64,000 nucleotides of DNA from Micromonospora polyrhachis. GTDB taxonomy: Bacteria; Actinomycetota; Actinomycetes; Mycobacteriales; Micromonosporaceae. Below, piece after piece: positions 18,612 through 27,199 of the stretch. Within the stretch, counting starts at the first letter, position 1; each line of letters starts with the position of its first letter. The DNA is taken from positions 4,600,501 through 4,664,500 of the forward strand of contig NZ_JACHJW010000001.1 of assembly GCF_014203835.1 (NCBI RefSeq), in the 5' to 3' direction. The notes under the pieces were generated by a model. That model was not told the origin of the DNA, did no database searches, and worked only from the letters and a program-made list of their open reading frames with translations. Both the position numbers and the translations under genes were made by a program.

Positions 18612-18760
18612 GACTTCCCCTCGCAGAGATCGACTCTCGCTCGGGCTCGCCCCGCCGTTCGTCTGCCCCGAACCACCCGCCCGGTCGCCGCTGACCTGCC
18701 GCTTCGAGCCGCCATCCGGGTGGGGCCGCGCGTATCGGAAATCGACGGATATGCTGCCCC

Positions 18761-18787
18761 GTACACCTTGGATGCTACAAGGTGTAC
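18761..18787. promoter_or_regulatory. 10-bp inverted repeat upstream of beta-helix gene
   Basis: Perfect arms GTACACCTTG and CAAGGTGTAC separated by 7 bases, about 150 bp before the beta-helix start and 94 bp past the AI-2E stop. The AT content and absence of a T-run favour an operator over a terminator, but both fit the position. Confidence 0.55.
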
Positions 18788-18880
18788 CGAGTGCGTTACA
18801 TATTTCGATCTGACGGATTACGGACAGATTGGGCGGCGCGATCGGCGTGAGGACTGTCTTCCGGGGAGGGGTTTCCCTGG

Positions 18881-20056
18881 TCAACGAGCTTGTTGGCGGG
18901 GGAGTACCACCTCGCGCAGGATCAGTTGGACCGCCGCCACCGCCGGGATGGCGACCAATGCGCCGATGACCCCGAACAGGGCCACGCCCACCAGTGCGGC
19001 CACGATTGCCGCCACGTCGTTGACCTTGACCGAACGGCGCATGACCTTCGGGTAGATGAGATAGTTCTCGATCTGCTGGTAGACGATGAAGAACACCACG
19101 CTGGCGATGCCGACCTTGAAATCGGTGGCGAAGCCGACCAGGCTGACGATCACCGCGCCGAGCGTCGCACCGATCTGCGGGATGAGGTCACAGACCGCCA
19201 CCACGACGGCGAGCGCGAACGGATAGGCCAGTCCAACGACGACCGCGAAGGCGAACGCCGCCCCACCGGCGACCACCGCGATGGCCAGCGCCCCCACCAT
19301 GTACGCGCCCACCTTGGCGAGGATCTCATCCCCGATCAGTCGCACCCGCTCCCGTCGGGAGGCCGGCACCAGCGCGTAACCGAGGGACTTCATCCGGTCG
19401 AACGCGGACATGAAGTAGATCGTCAGCACCACCACGGTCAGGACGTTGAAGATCGTCCCGAAGATCCACCGGGCACCACCGAAGACCCCGCCCAGCGCCT
19501 GACCGACCGTCTCCGCGTTGGCCGCCGACTGCACCCGTTCCATCAGGTCGAATCGCTCGACCAGATCGTTGATCGTCTCGTTGCGGCGCAGCTCGGTCAG
19601 ATAGGTGGGAAGCTGTTCGATGAACTGCCCGGACTGGGTCACCAGCGGTGGCACGAGCGCGAACAGGCCACCACAGAGCAACAGCACCACGGTCAGCGAG
19701 ACCGTGGCGACGGCGAGCCAGTGCGGCAGACCCCACGAACGCAGCCGGGCGACGGCCGGGTTGAGTCCCATCGCCAGGAACAACGCGATGAAGATCAATA
19801 CCAGCATGGACGCCGCGTTGCGTACGGCGAGGAAGGCGGTGTACGCCAGCAGCACGCCCAACGCGCCGGTGAAGCCGACCAGGAACGGGTTGCGGCGCAA
19901 TGGTCGGCCTGGTTCACCGAACCGACCCGAGGGACCAACCGCGACGGCGGGCACCGGCTCGTCCGTACCGGCCTTCTCGGCTGCCGCCTCGCCGGCGGTG
20001 ACGGTCGCCGCCGACGGCGGTCGAGCATCCTCGGCTGCCGGTTCCCTCTCCGTCAC
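18881..20056 (-). CDS. AI-2E family transporter-like membrane protein
   Basis: 391 residues with about eight membrane helices. An N-terminal Ala/Glu-rich cytoplasmic tail of about 60 residues precedes the first helix pair (GFTGALGVLLAYTAFLAV, MLVLIFIALFLAMGLNPAV); the C-terminal half has the family pattern VCDLIPQIGATLGAVIVSLV and YQQIENYLIYPKVM. The family includes the proposed autoinducer-2 exporter TqsA, but many members have other or unknown substrates, so AI-2 transport should not be assumed. GTG 20056 is chosen for GGGGAGGG upstream; the frame extends to 20110 without a good site. It is apparently monocistronic. Confidence 0.85.
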   Translation of the reverse strand: MTEREPAAEDARPPSAATVTAGEAAAEKAGTDEPVPAVAVGPSGRFGEPGRPLRRNPFLVGFTGALGVLLAYTAFLAVRNAASMLVLIFIALFLAMGLNPAVARLRSWGLPHWLAVATVSLTVVLLLCGGLFALVPPLVTQSGQFIEQLPTYLTELRRNETINDLVERFDLMERVQSAANAETVGQALGGVFGGARWIFGTIFNVLTVVVLTIYFMSAFDRMKSLGYALVPASRRERVRLIGDEILAKVGAYMVGALAIAVVAGGAAFAFAVVVGLAYPFALAVVVAVCDLIPQIGATLGAVIVSLVGFATDFKVGIASVVFFIVYQQIENYLIYPKVMRRSVKVNDVAAIVAALVGVALFGVIGALVAIPAVAAVQLILREVVLPRQQAR

Positions 20057-20208
20057 CAGACCCTCCCCGATGTCTGGCCCCGCCCGGTGCCGGCGGCCGG
20101 GCCGGCACACCGTACGCCGCTTTGGTGGGTGACGGCTGCGGGGATGTCCTTCGGGAGATTAGCCGGCCCGGCCGACCAGAGCCAGTCGTGGGAAGCGGCC
20201 CGGCTGCT

Positions 20209-20284
20209 GTTGATCGGTGTTGACCGTGGCGGCCGGACCGGTTGGTGTTGATCGGTGTTGAGCGTGGCGGCCGGACCGGCTGGC
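20209..20284. repeat. 38-bp tandem direct repeat, two copies
   Basis: Two consecutive copies of a 38-bp unit starting GTTGATCGGTGTTGA at 20209 and 20247 differ at very few bases. They lie in the non-coding gap between the AI-2E gene start and the coiled-coil gene end. No function is apparent. Confidence 0.8.
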
Positions 20285-20338
20285 GTCAGGGCACGTCGAT
20301 CGCGTGGGATGTCTCGCCGTCGGGTCGCCGTCCGTCCG

Positions 20339-22294
20339 TCAGTCGGACTCGACGCTGACCTTCTCCGCCTTGGTGCCCCGATCCTTCTCCGTGCCGCCCT
20401 TACCCGACCGCTTGCTCTTGGCCTCGCCCGATCCCGAGCCGGAGCCCGACCCGGTGCTGGCGGTAGCGCCGGAGACGGTCGACTTCACCGGCTCCCGGCC
20501 GCCCTCGACCGGGGCCGACACCGTGACCGGTTGACCATCGTCGGTCGTCGCGGCGGCCACCGGCTCGGTCGCACTCTGCCCCTCGACCGGCGAGCCGATC
20601 GGGTCCGGCTGGTCCGTCGGCGGCTCGGCCGGGTCCTCGGTCGCCCGCCGTACCTCCGTCTCGGCCTGGGTCACCTGCCGTTCCGCCTGGGCGGCCGAGT
20701 TCTGCACGTCGGTTAGTCGCTCACCCTCGCCCGTCATCTGCTTGCGCAGGTCGGCCAGCCGCTGTTCGAGCTGGTCGGACTCCTGCCGGGACAGCCAGGC
20801 CTCCTGCCGGATGTCAGCCAGCGTCTGCTGCGCCTGAGCGATCTCCTGCATCACCTCGGCGAGCTGCTGCCGTCCCGCGACCGCCTCCTGCTGCGTGCTC
20901 GCCAGATGCTGCTGGGTGGTGGCGAGGGCCTGCTGGGCCGTGGCCGCGTACTCCTCGTACTGGCGCTTCGAGACGGCCACGTGCTCGTCGGCCTTCCGTC
21001 GAATCTCCGCCGCCTGCTCCTCCGCCAGTCGGGTGATCTCCGCTGCGGCTACGGTCGCCTGCTGGCGGACCTCCTCGGTTTCCTCCTCGGCCTCCCGGCG
21101 TACCCGCTCGGCGTACTCGTCGGCCTGGCGGCGCAGGTCTTCGTCGTATCGTTCGGCCTGCTGACGCAGGTTGACCGCGTCCTCCTCGGCCTGCTGGCGC
21201 AGGTTGGCGGCTTCGCGTTCCAGCTCGGCCCGCTTAGCCGCGTACTGCTGCTCCAGACCATCCCGCCACTGGGTGAACTCCTGCTCGACGGCGGCCCGGC
21301 GGTCGGCGATCTCCTTCTCGCTGGTGGCCTGCCGCTCCTTGATCTCCTGTTCGACCCGGCTACGCCACGCGCTCAGCTCCTGCTGCGTCTGGGCGCGGGC
21401 CTGCTGCACGTACGTCTCGGTCTCGGTGCGCATGCGCTGCACGTACGCCTCGGTTTCGGCGCGGCTACGCCGGCCGGACTCCGCAGCCTGCTCGATGATC
21501 TGCTGAGCCTCGTGCTTGGCCTTGGCGTGCGCGGCCTTGCCGGCCTCACGCAGTTGGGCGACCTCCTGCTGGACCTGGGCGTGCGCGGCCTTGCCGGCCT
21601 CACGCAGCTGGGTGACCTCCTGCTGGGCCTGGGCGTGTGCCGCCTTGTTGGCCTCCTGGATCTGGGCCGCCTCCTGCTTGGCCTTGGCGATCGCCGCCCG
21701 CCCGGCCTCCACCAGTTGGGTCGCCTCGTCCTGGGCCCGGGTATGTGCGGCCTCGCCGGCCTCCCGGAGCCGGGCGGCCTCGTCGGCGGCCTGCGCCACC
21801 ATGGCGTCGGCCTCGGCCCGCTTGGCGGTGCTGGCCCGATCCTCCTCCTCCCGACGCGCGGCGAGGGCGATCTCGAAGTCCCGCAGCGCGACGGCGGCCT
21901 GCTCCCGGGCGTCGGCGAGCAACTGCTCCGCCTCGCCCCGCTTGGTCTCGATGTCCTGCATGGCACTCGCCTGGATCGCGTCAGCCTGCTCCTCGGCGAG
22001 GGTCAGGATCTGCTCGACCCGAGGCCCGAGGTGCCGGAACGATGCCCGGTCCACCACCCCGACCTGGCGTCGCACGTTGGCCAGATCACGCTGGATCACC
22101 TCGACCTGGCCGGCGAGCTTGTGGATCTGGGTGTACGCCTGTTCGCGTTCGGCGGTCAGTGTCGCGATCTCGTGCTCGGCCCGAGCGACGTAGCGATCCA
22201 CCTGCCGTTTCTCGTAGCCCCGAAAGGCCGGCTCGAAGCTTGGTTCCGTGGCAACGTCTCCGCCAAGAGCGAACAGTTCCTCGCCGTGCGACAT
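20339..22294 (-). CDS. DivIVA-domain long coiled-coil protein
   Basis: 651 residues. ATG 22294 has GAGGATGGGG upstream. Residues 20-45 match the DivIVA/GpsB membrane-binding start (FRGYEKRQVDRYV). Then comes one very long Ala/Glu/Gln-rich coiled coil with an 18-residue repeat at 178-267, and a Gly/Ser/Lys tail. Proteins of this layout (Scy/FilP-type, often mislabelled cellulose-binding proteins) form filaments or scaffolds at growing hyphal tips in actinomycetes; equivalence here is inferred. A second DivIVA-like protein is encoded just upstream on the same strand, separated by a hairpin, so they may be transcribed separately. Confidence 0.8.
   Translation of the reverse strand: MSHGEELFALGGDVATEPSFEPAFRGYEKRQVDRYVARAEHEIATLTAEREQAYTQIHKLAGQVEVIQRDLANVRRQVGVVDRASFRHLGPRVEQILTLAEEQADAIQASAMQDIETKRGEAEQLLADAREQAAVALRDFEIALAARREEEDRASTAKRAEADAMVAQAADEAARLREAGEAAHTRAQDEATQLVEAGRAAIAKAKQEAAQIQEANKAAHAQAQQEVTQLREAGKAAHAQVQQEVAQLREAGKAAHAKAKHEAQQIIEQAAESGRRSRAETEAYVQRMRTETETYVQQARAQTQQELSAWRSRVEQEIKERQATSEKEIADRRAAVEQEFTQWRDGLEQQYAAKRAELEREAANLRQQAEEDAVNLRQQAERYDEDLRRQADEYAERVRREAEEETEEVRQQATVAAAEITRLAEEQAAEIRRKADEHVAVSKRQYEEYAATAQQALATTQQHLASTQQEAVAGRQQLAEVMQEIAQAQQTLADIRQEAWLSRQESDQLEQRLADLRKQMTGEGERLTDVQNSAAQAERQVTQAETEVRRATEDPAEPPTDQPDPIGSPVEGQSATEPVAAATTDDGQPVTVSAPVEGGREPVKSTVSGATASTGSGSGSGSGEAKSKRSGKGGTEKDRGTKAEKVSVESD
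21494..21763 (-). repeat. Five 54-bp units encoding 18-residue coiled-coil repeats
   Basis: Codes for residues 178-267 of the long coiled-coil protein. Each unit reads approximately EAGKAAHAQAQQEVTQLR; the middle copies are nearly identical in DNA, suggesting recent unit duplication. Confidence 0.8.
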
Positions 22295-22403
22295 GTCCCC
22301 ATCCTCACATGCATCGTCCCGATCCGCGGCACATACAGATCGCTGACGACGCTTCTTCACGACCGGGTACGGGTGAGACCCGAAGGACTTCAGCTCAGAC
22401 AGT

Positions 22404-22443
22404 ATGCGGGGCCGCGCCCAGTTTCTCCGGTGCGGCCCCGCAT
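22404..22443 (-). terminator. Hairpin terminator candidate
   Basis: 12-bp perfect arms (ATGCGGGGCCGC / GCGGCCCCGCAT) about 80 bp past the stop of the upstream coiled-coil gene. There is no T-run, which is common for actinobacterial terminators. Confidence 0.6.
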
Positions 22444-22522
22444 CACCCACTTATGCCCCGCTTGGCGGAGCGTGCTCAGCCGGTCAAGCCGGGCGCACTC
22501 CGGTGCGTCTGTGTCGTAATCG

Positions 22523-23770
22523 TCAGGACGCGTCGGCGGCCTGCTTGTCGGCGTCGTCCTTGTCGGACTTCTTGTCGTCGGACGCTGCCGCGCCGACCGT
22601 CGGGACGATGCCAGCCAGGCCGGAGAGCATCTGGCCGAGCTGGGCGGTGACCGCGTTCTTCTGGCGGGTGAGGTCCTCGACCTCGCGGCGGGCGGTCTGG
22701 AGGGCCAGCTCAGCCTCGGTACGGGCCTCGCTCAACAGCCGCTGCGCCTCGGCACGCGCCTCGTTGACGGTCTTGTCGGCGAGCGCCTTGGCCTTCTCCA
22801 CCGTCTCGGTGGCGGTGCGCTCGGACTCGACCCGCCGTGCCTCGGCCCGCTGCTCGATCTCCTTGGCTCGGTCCTGGGCGGCGCGGGCCCGCTGCTCGGC
22901 TTCGCTGACCAGCTTCTGGGTCTGCGCCACCTGGGTGGCGTGCCGCTCGGACTCCTCCCGCTCGGCCTTCTCCCGGCGCTCGGCGAGTTGCAGCTCCAGG
23001 GCCTGGAGGTCCTTGTCCCGCTTGTCCCGGGCATCGGTGAGCAGCTTGGTCGCCTCGGCACGCTTCTCCTCGGCCTCCCGGGCCGCCTTCGCGCGCTGTT
23101 GCGTGATCTCCCGCTCGGCGGTGGCGCGCAGGGTCGCGACCTCCCGCTCGACCGTCGACTTCAGTTCGGCCACCTCGTGGGCGGTCACCGTGCGCAGCTG
23201 CTTGGTCTCCCGCTCGGCGTCCGCGCGCAGCGTGTCCGCCTCCCGGCGCGCCTGCACCCGGACCTCGGCGGCCTCCCGTTCGGCGGCGGTACGGACGCTG
23301 CCCGCCTCCCGCTCGGCGGTGGCCTTCATCGCCGCCGCCTCGGCCCGCGCCTTGTCGGTGATCTCCCGCGCCTCCAACCGGGCGGCGGAGAGGATGCCCT
23401 CCGACTCGCGCTTGGCCTCGCCACGGTGGTCGTTGGCCTGCTCCTCGGCCAGCCGCAGGATCTGCTCGACCCGGGTGCCCAGTCCGGACAGCGTCGGTCG
23501 GTTGTTCTCCTCGAGCTGCTTGTTGGTGTCGGTGAGCTTCTGCTCCACCGCGGCGAGGCGCTGCTCCGCCTGGCGCAGTCGCCGCTGCGCGTCGTTCATG
23601 CGCTGCTCAGCCTCGCCCCGAGCCTGCTCGGACTGGGTCAATGCGGCGCTGAGCCGACCGAGGAAGTCGTCGACCTGTCCGCGGTCGTAACCGCGTAGGG
23701 CGACCGTGAAGTCGGGTTGCGAGTTCGCGTTATCGAAGAACGCGAGAGGGGAGGTCTGCTGCTGGGGCAT
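22523..23770 (-). CDS. DivIVA-domain coiled-coil protein
   Basis: 415 residues. A DivIVA-like N-terminus (DFTVALRGYDRGQVDDFLGRL, about 19-39) is followed by about 340 residues of charged coiled coil, with an RVEQILRLAEEQA segment also present in the neighbouring 651-residue protein, and a Lys/Asp-rich tail. The shared head and early coil show the two genes are paralogs. The likely role is a cytoskeletal scaffold in polar growth or cell-wall organisation, inferred from family. ATG 23770 has no Shine-Dalgarno, so the mRNA may be leaderless or the start slightly different. Longer in-frame starts up to 23959 encode Pro/Arg-rich sequence unlike the family. Confidence 0.78.
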   Translation of the reverse strand: MPQQQTSPLAFFDNANSQPDFTVALRGYDRGQVDDFLGRLSAALTQSEQARGEAEQRMNDAQRRLRQAEQRLAAVEQKLTDTNKQLEENNRPTLSGLGTRVEQILRLAEEQANDHRGEAKRESEGILSAARLEAREITDKARAEAAAMKATAEREAGSVRTAAEREAAEVRVQARREADTLRADAERETKQLRTVTAHEVAELKSTVEREVATLRATAEREITQQRAKAAREAEEKRAEATKLLTDARDKRDKDLQALELQLAERREKAEREESERHATQVAQTQKLVSEAEQRARAAQDRAKEIEQRAEARRVESERTATETVEKAKALADKTVNEARAEAQRLLSEARTEAELALQTARREVEDLTRQKNAVTAQLGQMLSGLAGIVPTVGAAASDDKKSDKDDADKQAADAS

Positions 23771-24218
23771 TGGGACATACTGGCAGACGTACCAGGGTGC
23801 TTCGCAAGAGCCGGCTGGGCCGGTTGGTCCGGTTTCCCTGGTCGGATCAACCGGTGGACGGGCGGCCCGAGAGGGTGCCGTGCCCGGCGTACCAAATTTA
23901 CGATCTTGGCAGCTCCGGGCCGCCGTCACAGTCGGTGAAAGTGGCGCCGGTGCCACCATGTCCTCAGTGTCGTGGGAAAACCGGAAACATCAGCCGGTTA
24001 AGCCTGGCAAATAGCCCGAACCGCCTTTCTTGCGAAAGCGAATCGAGTGGGGTAAACATCGACCGTCATCCCCAAGGAAACGCAATGCGTGACCGATGGA
24101 ATGACCGCCCTGTCGCTGCCCGCTCGGCGGGGTGGCCTCCATCACCAACCCTGCCGACGTTCAGGCAACTCCCTCGGCCATCCCCGCAACCGCCCTCGGT
24201 GCACCCCGGAGTTTCCCC
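23771..24218. other. 448-bp intergenic region without recognisable gene
   Basis: Lies between the start of the 415-residue coiled-coil gene and the end of the crotonyl-CoA reductase gene, both leftward. It should hold the coiled-coil promoter and the reductase 3' end. Only a 5-bp stem (CTTTC/GAAAG near 24025-24040) stands out. Frames crossing it lack ribosome sites. Confidence 0.5.
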
Positions 24219-25625
24219 TCAGCGTCCCCGGAACCGGTTGATGGCCACCTCGTGCCGGGCCCGCAGTTCGTGGTCGCGTACCCCGAGCCCGTCCTCGGGG
24301 GCGAGGCAGCGGACACCGACCTTGCCCTGATGGGCGTTGCGGTGCACCTGGTACGCGGCCTCGCCGGTCTGCTCCAGCGGGAAGGTCCGGGATACGGTCG
24401 GATGGATCCGGCCGAGCGCGACGAGCCGGTTGGCCTCCCACGCCTCGCGATAGTTGGCGAAGTGGCTGCCAACGATGCGCTTGAGGTGCATCCACAGGTA
24501 ACGGTTGTCGAACTGGTGCTGGTAGCCGCTGGTCGAGGCGCAGGTGACGATGGTCCCGCCGCGCTTGGCCACGTAGACGCTGACGCCGAAGGTTTCCCGG
24601 CCCGGGTGCTCGAACACGATGTCCGGGTCCTCGCCTACCAGGTGGGTTCGGCCACCGCGTCCCACGCGAGCGGCCGAACCCACCTGTCCGGTCAGCTCGC
24701 GGATCCGCTCGCCGAACCGTCGCCACTCGTCGGTGTTCTGGGTGTGCTCGTCGGACCAGAACCGGAAGCCCTCCGCCGCCCGGTCGATGACCAGTTCGGC
24801 GCCCATCCGCCGGCACAGCTCGGCCTTGTCGGGTGAGGACACCACGCAGACCGGGATGGCGCCACCGTGTAGCGCGAGCTGGGTCGCGTAGCTGCCCAGA
24901 CCACCGGAGGCACCCCAGATCAGTACCACGTCACCCTGTTTCATGTTCGCGCCGTGGTGTGAGACGAGCTGCCGGTATGCGGTGGAGTTGACCAGCCCTG
25001 GGCTGGCCGCCTCCTCCCAGCTCAGGTGTCCGGGCTTGGGCATGAGCTGGTTGGCCTTGACGATGGCGAGTTCCGCCAGTCCGCCGAAGTTGGTCTCGAA
25101 GCCCCAGATCCGCTGCTGCGGGTCGAGCATCGTGTCGTCGTGCCCGGCGGCATCCTCCAGCTCCACGGACAGACAGTGTGCGACCACCTCGTCGCCGGGC
25201 CGCCACTTCGTCACGCCCGGCCCGACCCGCAGTACGACGCCGGCAGCGTCCGAGCCCACCACGTGGTACGGCAGGTCGTGCCGTCGGGTCAGCTCCGACA
25301 GCCGGCCGTACCGCTGGAGGAACTTGAAGGTGGGCAACGGTTCGAAGATGCTCGTCCAGACGGTGTTGTAGTTGATGGCGCTGGCCATCACCGCCACCAG
25401 CGCCTCGCCGGGGCCGAGTTCCGGGGTGGGCACCTCCTGTAGGTGCAGTGACCGGCGCGGGTCACGGTCACGGGGGGCGATCCCGTCGAACATGTCGACC
25501 TCGTCCGCGCGGACGACCATCCCGCGGTACGTCTCCGGTACGGGTAGGTGGGCGATCTCGGCCAGTTTCCGGCCCGGGTCGTCCGAGCCTTCCGCCTCCA
25601 TGATCACTTCGAGGATGCTTCGCAC
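24219..25625 (-). CDS. ccr: Crotonyl-CoA carboxylase/reductase
   Basis: 468 residues, a medium-chain dehydrogenase/reductase that reductively carboxylates crotonyl-CoA with NADPH and CO2 to ethylmalonyl-CoA. Diagnostic segments include INYNTVWTSIFEPL, WGFETNFGGLAE, NSTAYRQLVS, the NADPH fold IWGASGGLGSYATQ, FEHPGRETFG and GSHFANYREAWEANRL. GTG 25625 has GGAGG seven bases upstream. It is 17 residues longer than expected because residues 314-330 are an in-frame palindromic insertion between ELTG and GEDPD. The product feeds ethylmalonyl-CoA assimilation or polyketide extender supply; thiolase, epimerase, MeaB and a mutase subunit lie within 10 kb, consistent with that. No operon partner is adjacent. 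Confidence 0.95.
   Translation of the reverse strand: MRSILEVIMEAEGSDDPGRKLAEIAHLPVPETYRGMVVRADEVDMFDGIAPRDRDPRRSLHLQEVPTPELGPGEALVAVMASAINYNTVWTSIFEPLPTFKFLQRYGRLSELTRRHDLPYHVVGSDAAGVVLRVGPGVTKWRPGDEVVAHCLSVELEDAAGHDDTMLDPQQRIWGFETNFGGLAELAIVKANQLMPKPGHLSWEEAASPGLVNSTAYRQLVSHHGANMKQGDVVLIWGASGGLGSYATQLALHGGAIPVCVVSSPDKAELCRRMGAELVIDRAAEGFRFWSDEHTQNTDEWRRFGERIRELTGQVGSAARVGRGGRTHLVGEDPDIVFEHPGRETFGVSVYVAKRGGTIVTCASTSGYQHQFDNRYLWMHLKRIVGSHFANYREAWEANRLVALGRIHPTVSRTFPLEQTGEAAYQVHRNAHQGKVGVRCLAPEDGLGVRDHELRARHEVAINRFRGR
24636..24686 (-). repeat. 51-nt palindromic insertion inside ccr
   Basis: A 48-bp palindrome spans 24639-24686: 15-bp perfect outer arms (CAGGTGGGTTCGGCC and its complement), then a short mismatch, then an inner GCGT-CCC-ACGC stem-loop. 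With three more bases it equals exactly 17 codons (residues 314-330) absent from Ccr proteins as I remember them, so the frame is kept. Confidence 0.8.
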
Positions 25626-25872
25626 GGCCCAACCTCCGTTCGTCCGGTGCCATCGGCACCCTCCGGCGCTGCCAGTCGCCGCGTACGACCGGTTGTCGAC
25701 GCAGGTAGCGCCGGAGTGGAGGGAGGTTACTTAACGGTAGCTAGGGTCGGGAAGCGGTTTGTGAAAAACTGCATTGGTCGATGCGTGAAGCTGCGTGACC
25801 TCGCTGTCTCGTGAACCGGTACGCGCGCCGTCGGCCTGGTCGGCGCCGTCGACGGCCCCCCTCCGGCCACCT
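25626..25872. other. Upstream region of ccr
   Basis: First part of the 375-bp gap between ccr and the LLM oxidoreductase. It should hold the ccr promoter; the stretch around 25725-25795 is AT-richer than its surroundings. I see no confident operator. Confidence 0.4.
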
Positions 25873-26000
25873 GGCGGGGTCGGCCACCCGGCCACCCGGC
25901 CTACCCAGCTACCCGGCGGGGTCGGCCACCCGGCCACCCGGTTCACCCGGCGGAGTCGGCCACCCGGCCACCCGGCCACCCGGTTCACCCGGCGGGTCGG
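25873..26000. repeat. GC-rich minisatellite-like tandem repeat
   Basis: Three units beginning GGCGG(G/A)GTCGGCCACCCGG start at 25873, 25915 and 25949 (periods 42 and 34), and a partial fourth at 25991, each built from smaller GGCCACCC blocks. It abuts the stop of the LLM oxidoreductase gene. Apparent reading frames through it are low-complexity shadows. Confidence 0.8.
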
Positions 26001-26954
26001 TCAACGGCCGACGAGCCGGGCGACGATGGGAGCCGCGGCGGCCAGGTTGCTCCCCAGATGCAGGTAGCTGAAGCCGAACCGCTCCCGCACCGAGAGCAGT
26101 TTGTCGACACACTCGTCGACGCTGCCGTGCAGGGCCACCGGCGAGTCGGCCAACGTCGCCGGGTCGACCCGGGTGGCGTGACTGGAACTGGATCGATGGG
26201 TGAGACCCCGGTGCACCACCCGTACGTCGAACATCCGTACCTGGAACTCCAGGCCGGCCGGGTCGCGGCCGGCGCGTACGGCGGCCGCGCGGGCCCAGGC
26301 CACCTTGCGGTCCAACCGTCGCGGACCCATCTCGGTGATCGCGCTGAGCGGGTCGACATCCGGGGCGAGGCGCGGATTGATCCCGACGATGTCGGCGCAC
26401 CGGCCGGCCAACTCCAGGATGCGACGGCTGCCCCCGCCGATCAGCAGGGGCGGGCGGGGTAGCTGCACCGGTCGGGGCACTCCGGGCAACTCCGTGACCT
26501 GGTAGTGCTGCCCGGTGAAGGTGACCGGCTTGTCACCGAAGAGTCCCGAGAGGAGTTCGACCGCCTCGGTCAGCCGGTCGACCCGTATGCCTGGCGGGTC
26601 GAACCGTACGCCGACCGCGTCGTGGTCGGCCCGTTGCCAGCCGGCACCCAGCCCGATCTCCACCCGACCACCGGAGAAGACGTCCAGGTTGGCCAGGGAC
26701 CTGTGCAGCAGCGCCGGATGCCGGAAGTCGTTGCAGAAGACCAGGCCGAGCACGCGTAGCCGGGTGGTGGCCTCGGCGGCGACCGTCATCGCCACCAGCG
26801 GGTCCATGGACCAGCCGCCGGTCAGGTGGTCGGAGACCGAAACGGAGCTGAAGCCCAGGTCCTCGATTCGGCGGATCTCGTCGCGCCACCGGGCGACCGG
26901 CCGGTCGAGGGCCGGGGCGGAGGTGGTGAATCGGAACGGGCGTGGTGTGACGAT
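26001..26954 (-). CDS. LLM-class F420-dependent oxidoreductase (TIGR03621-like)
   Basis: About 317 residues in a luciferase-like TIM barrel: RFTTSAPALDRPVARW, IEDLGFSSVSVSDHL, GLVFCNDFRHPALLHRSL, GRVEIGLGAGWQRADHDAVG and LLIGGGSRRILELAGR. These enzymes usually use F420 (or FMN) to reduce or oxidise small organic molecules; the substrate is unknown. The start is a problem: GGGAGG is followed at normal spacing by ATC (26954) then GTC (26951), and no ATG, GTG or TTG is near. The next conventional in-frame start is GTG 27080, giving a Pro-rich extension of about 42 residues without a ribosome site. It is divergent from the oxygenase gene. Confidence 0.75.
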   Translation of the reverse strand: MVTPRPFRFTTSAPALDRPVARWRDEIRRIEDLGFSSVSVSDHLTGGWSMDPLVAMTVAAEATTRLRVLGLVFCNDFRHPALLHRSLANLDVFSGGRVEIGLGAGWQRADHDAVGVRFDPPGIRVDRLTEAVELLSGLFGDKPVTFTGQHYQVTELPGVPRPVQLPRPPLLIGGGSRRILELAGRCADIVGINPRLAPDVDPLSAITEMGPRRLDRKVAWARAAAVRAGRDPAGLEFQVRMFDVRVVHRGLTHRSSSSHATRVDPATLADSPVALHGSVDECVDKLLSVRERFGFSYLHLGSNLAAAAPIVARLVGR

Positions 26955-27199
26955 CTCGTCCTCCCGGGGCTGGGTCGGCGGCTGTCCGGGTCGGTGCGGG
27001 GGAGCCGGGGCGGACTGGGTGTGTCCCGGTGTCGGCGGCCTGCCTGACTGTAGGCGCGGGCCGGTACGCCAGCGGCGCACCGCGCTCGATAGGGCCGGTC
27101 GGATTGACGACAGTGCGTCGTACCCCGGTGGCCCTGTTGAGTCACGGCACCGCCGCCTAGCGTGACCAGCGGCTGAGATCTTCTCGTAGGAGGCCCGCG

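Noticed and set aside
24142-24816. Minus-strand frame overlapping the end of ccr
   Set aside because: It is an out-of-frame shadow of the conserved reductase sequence.
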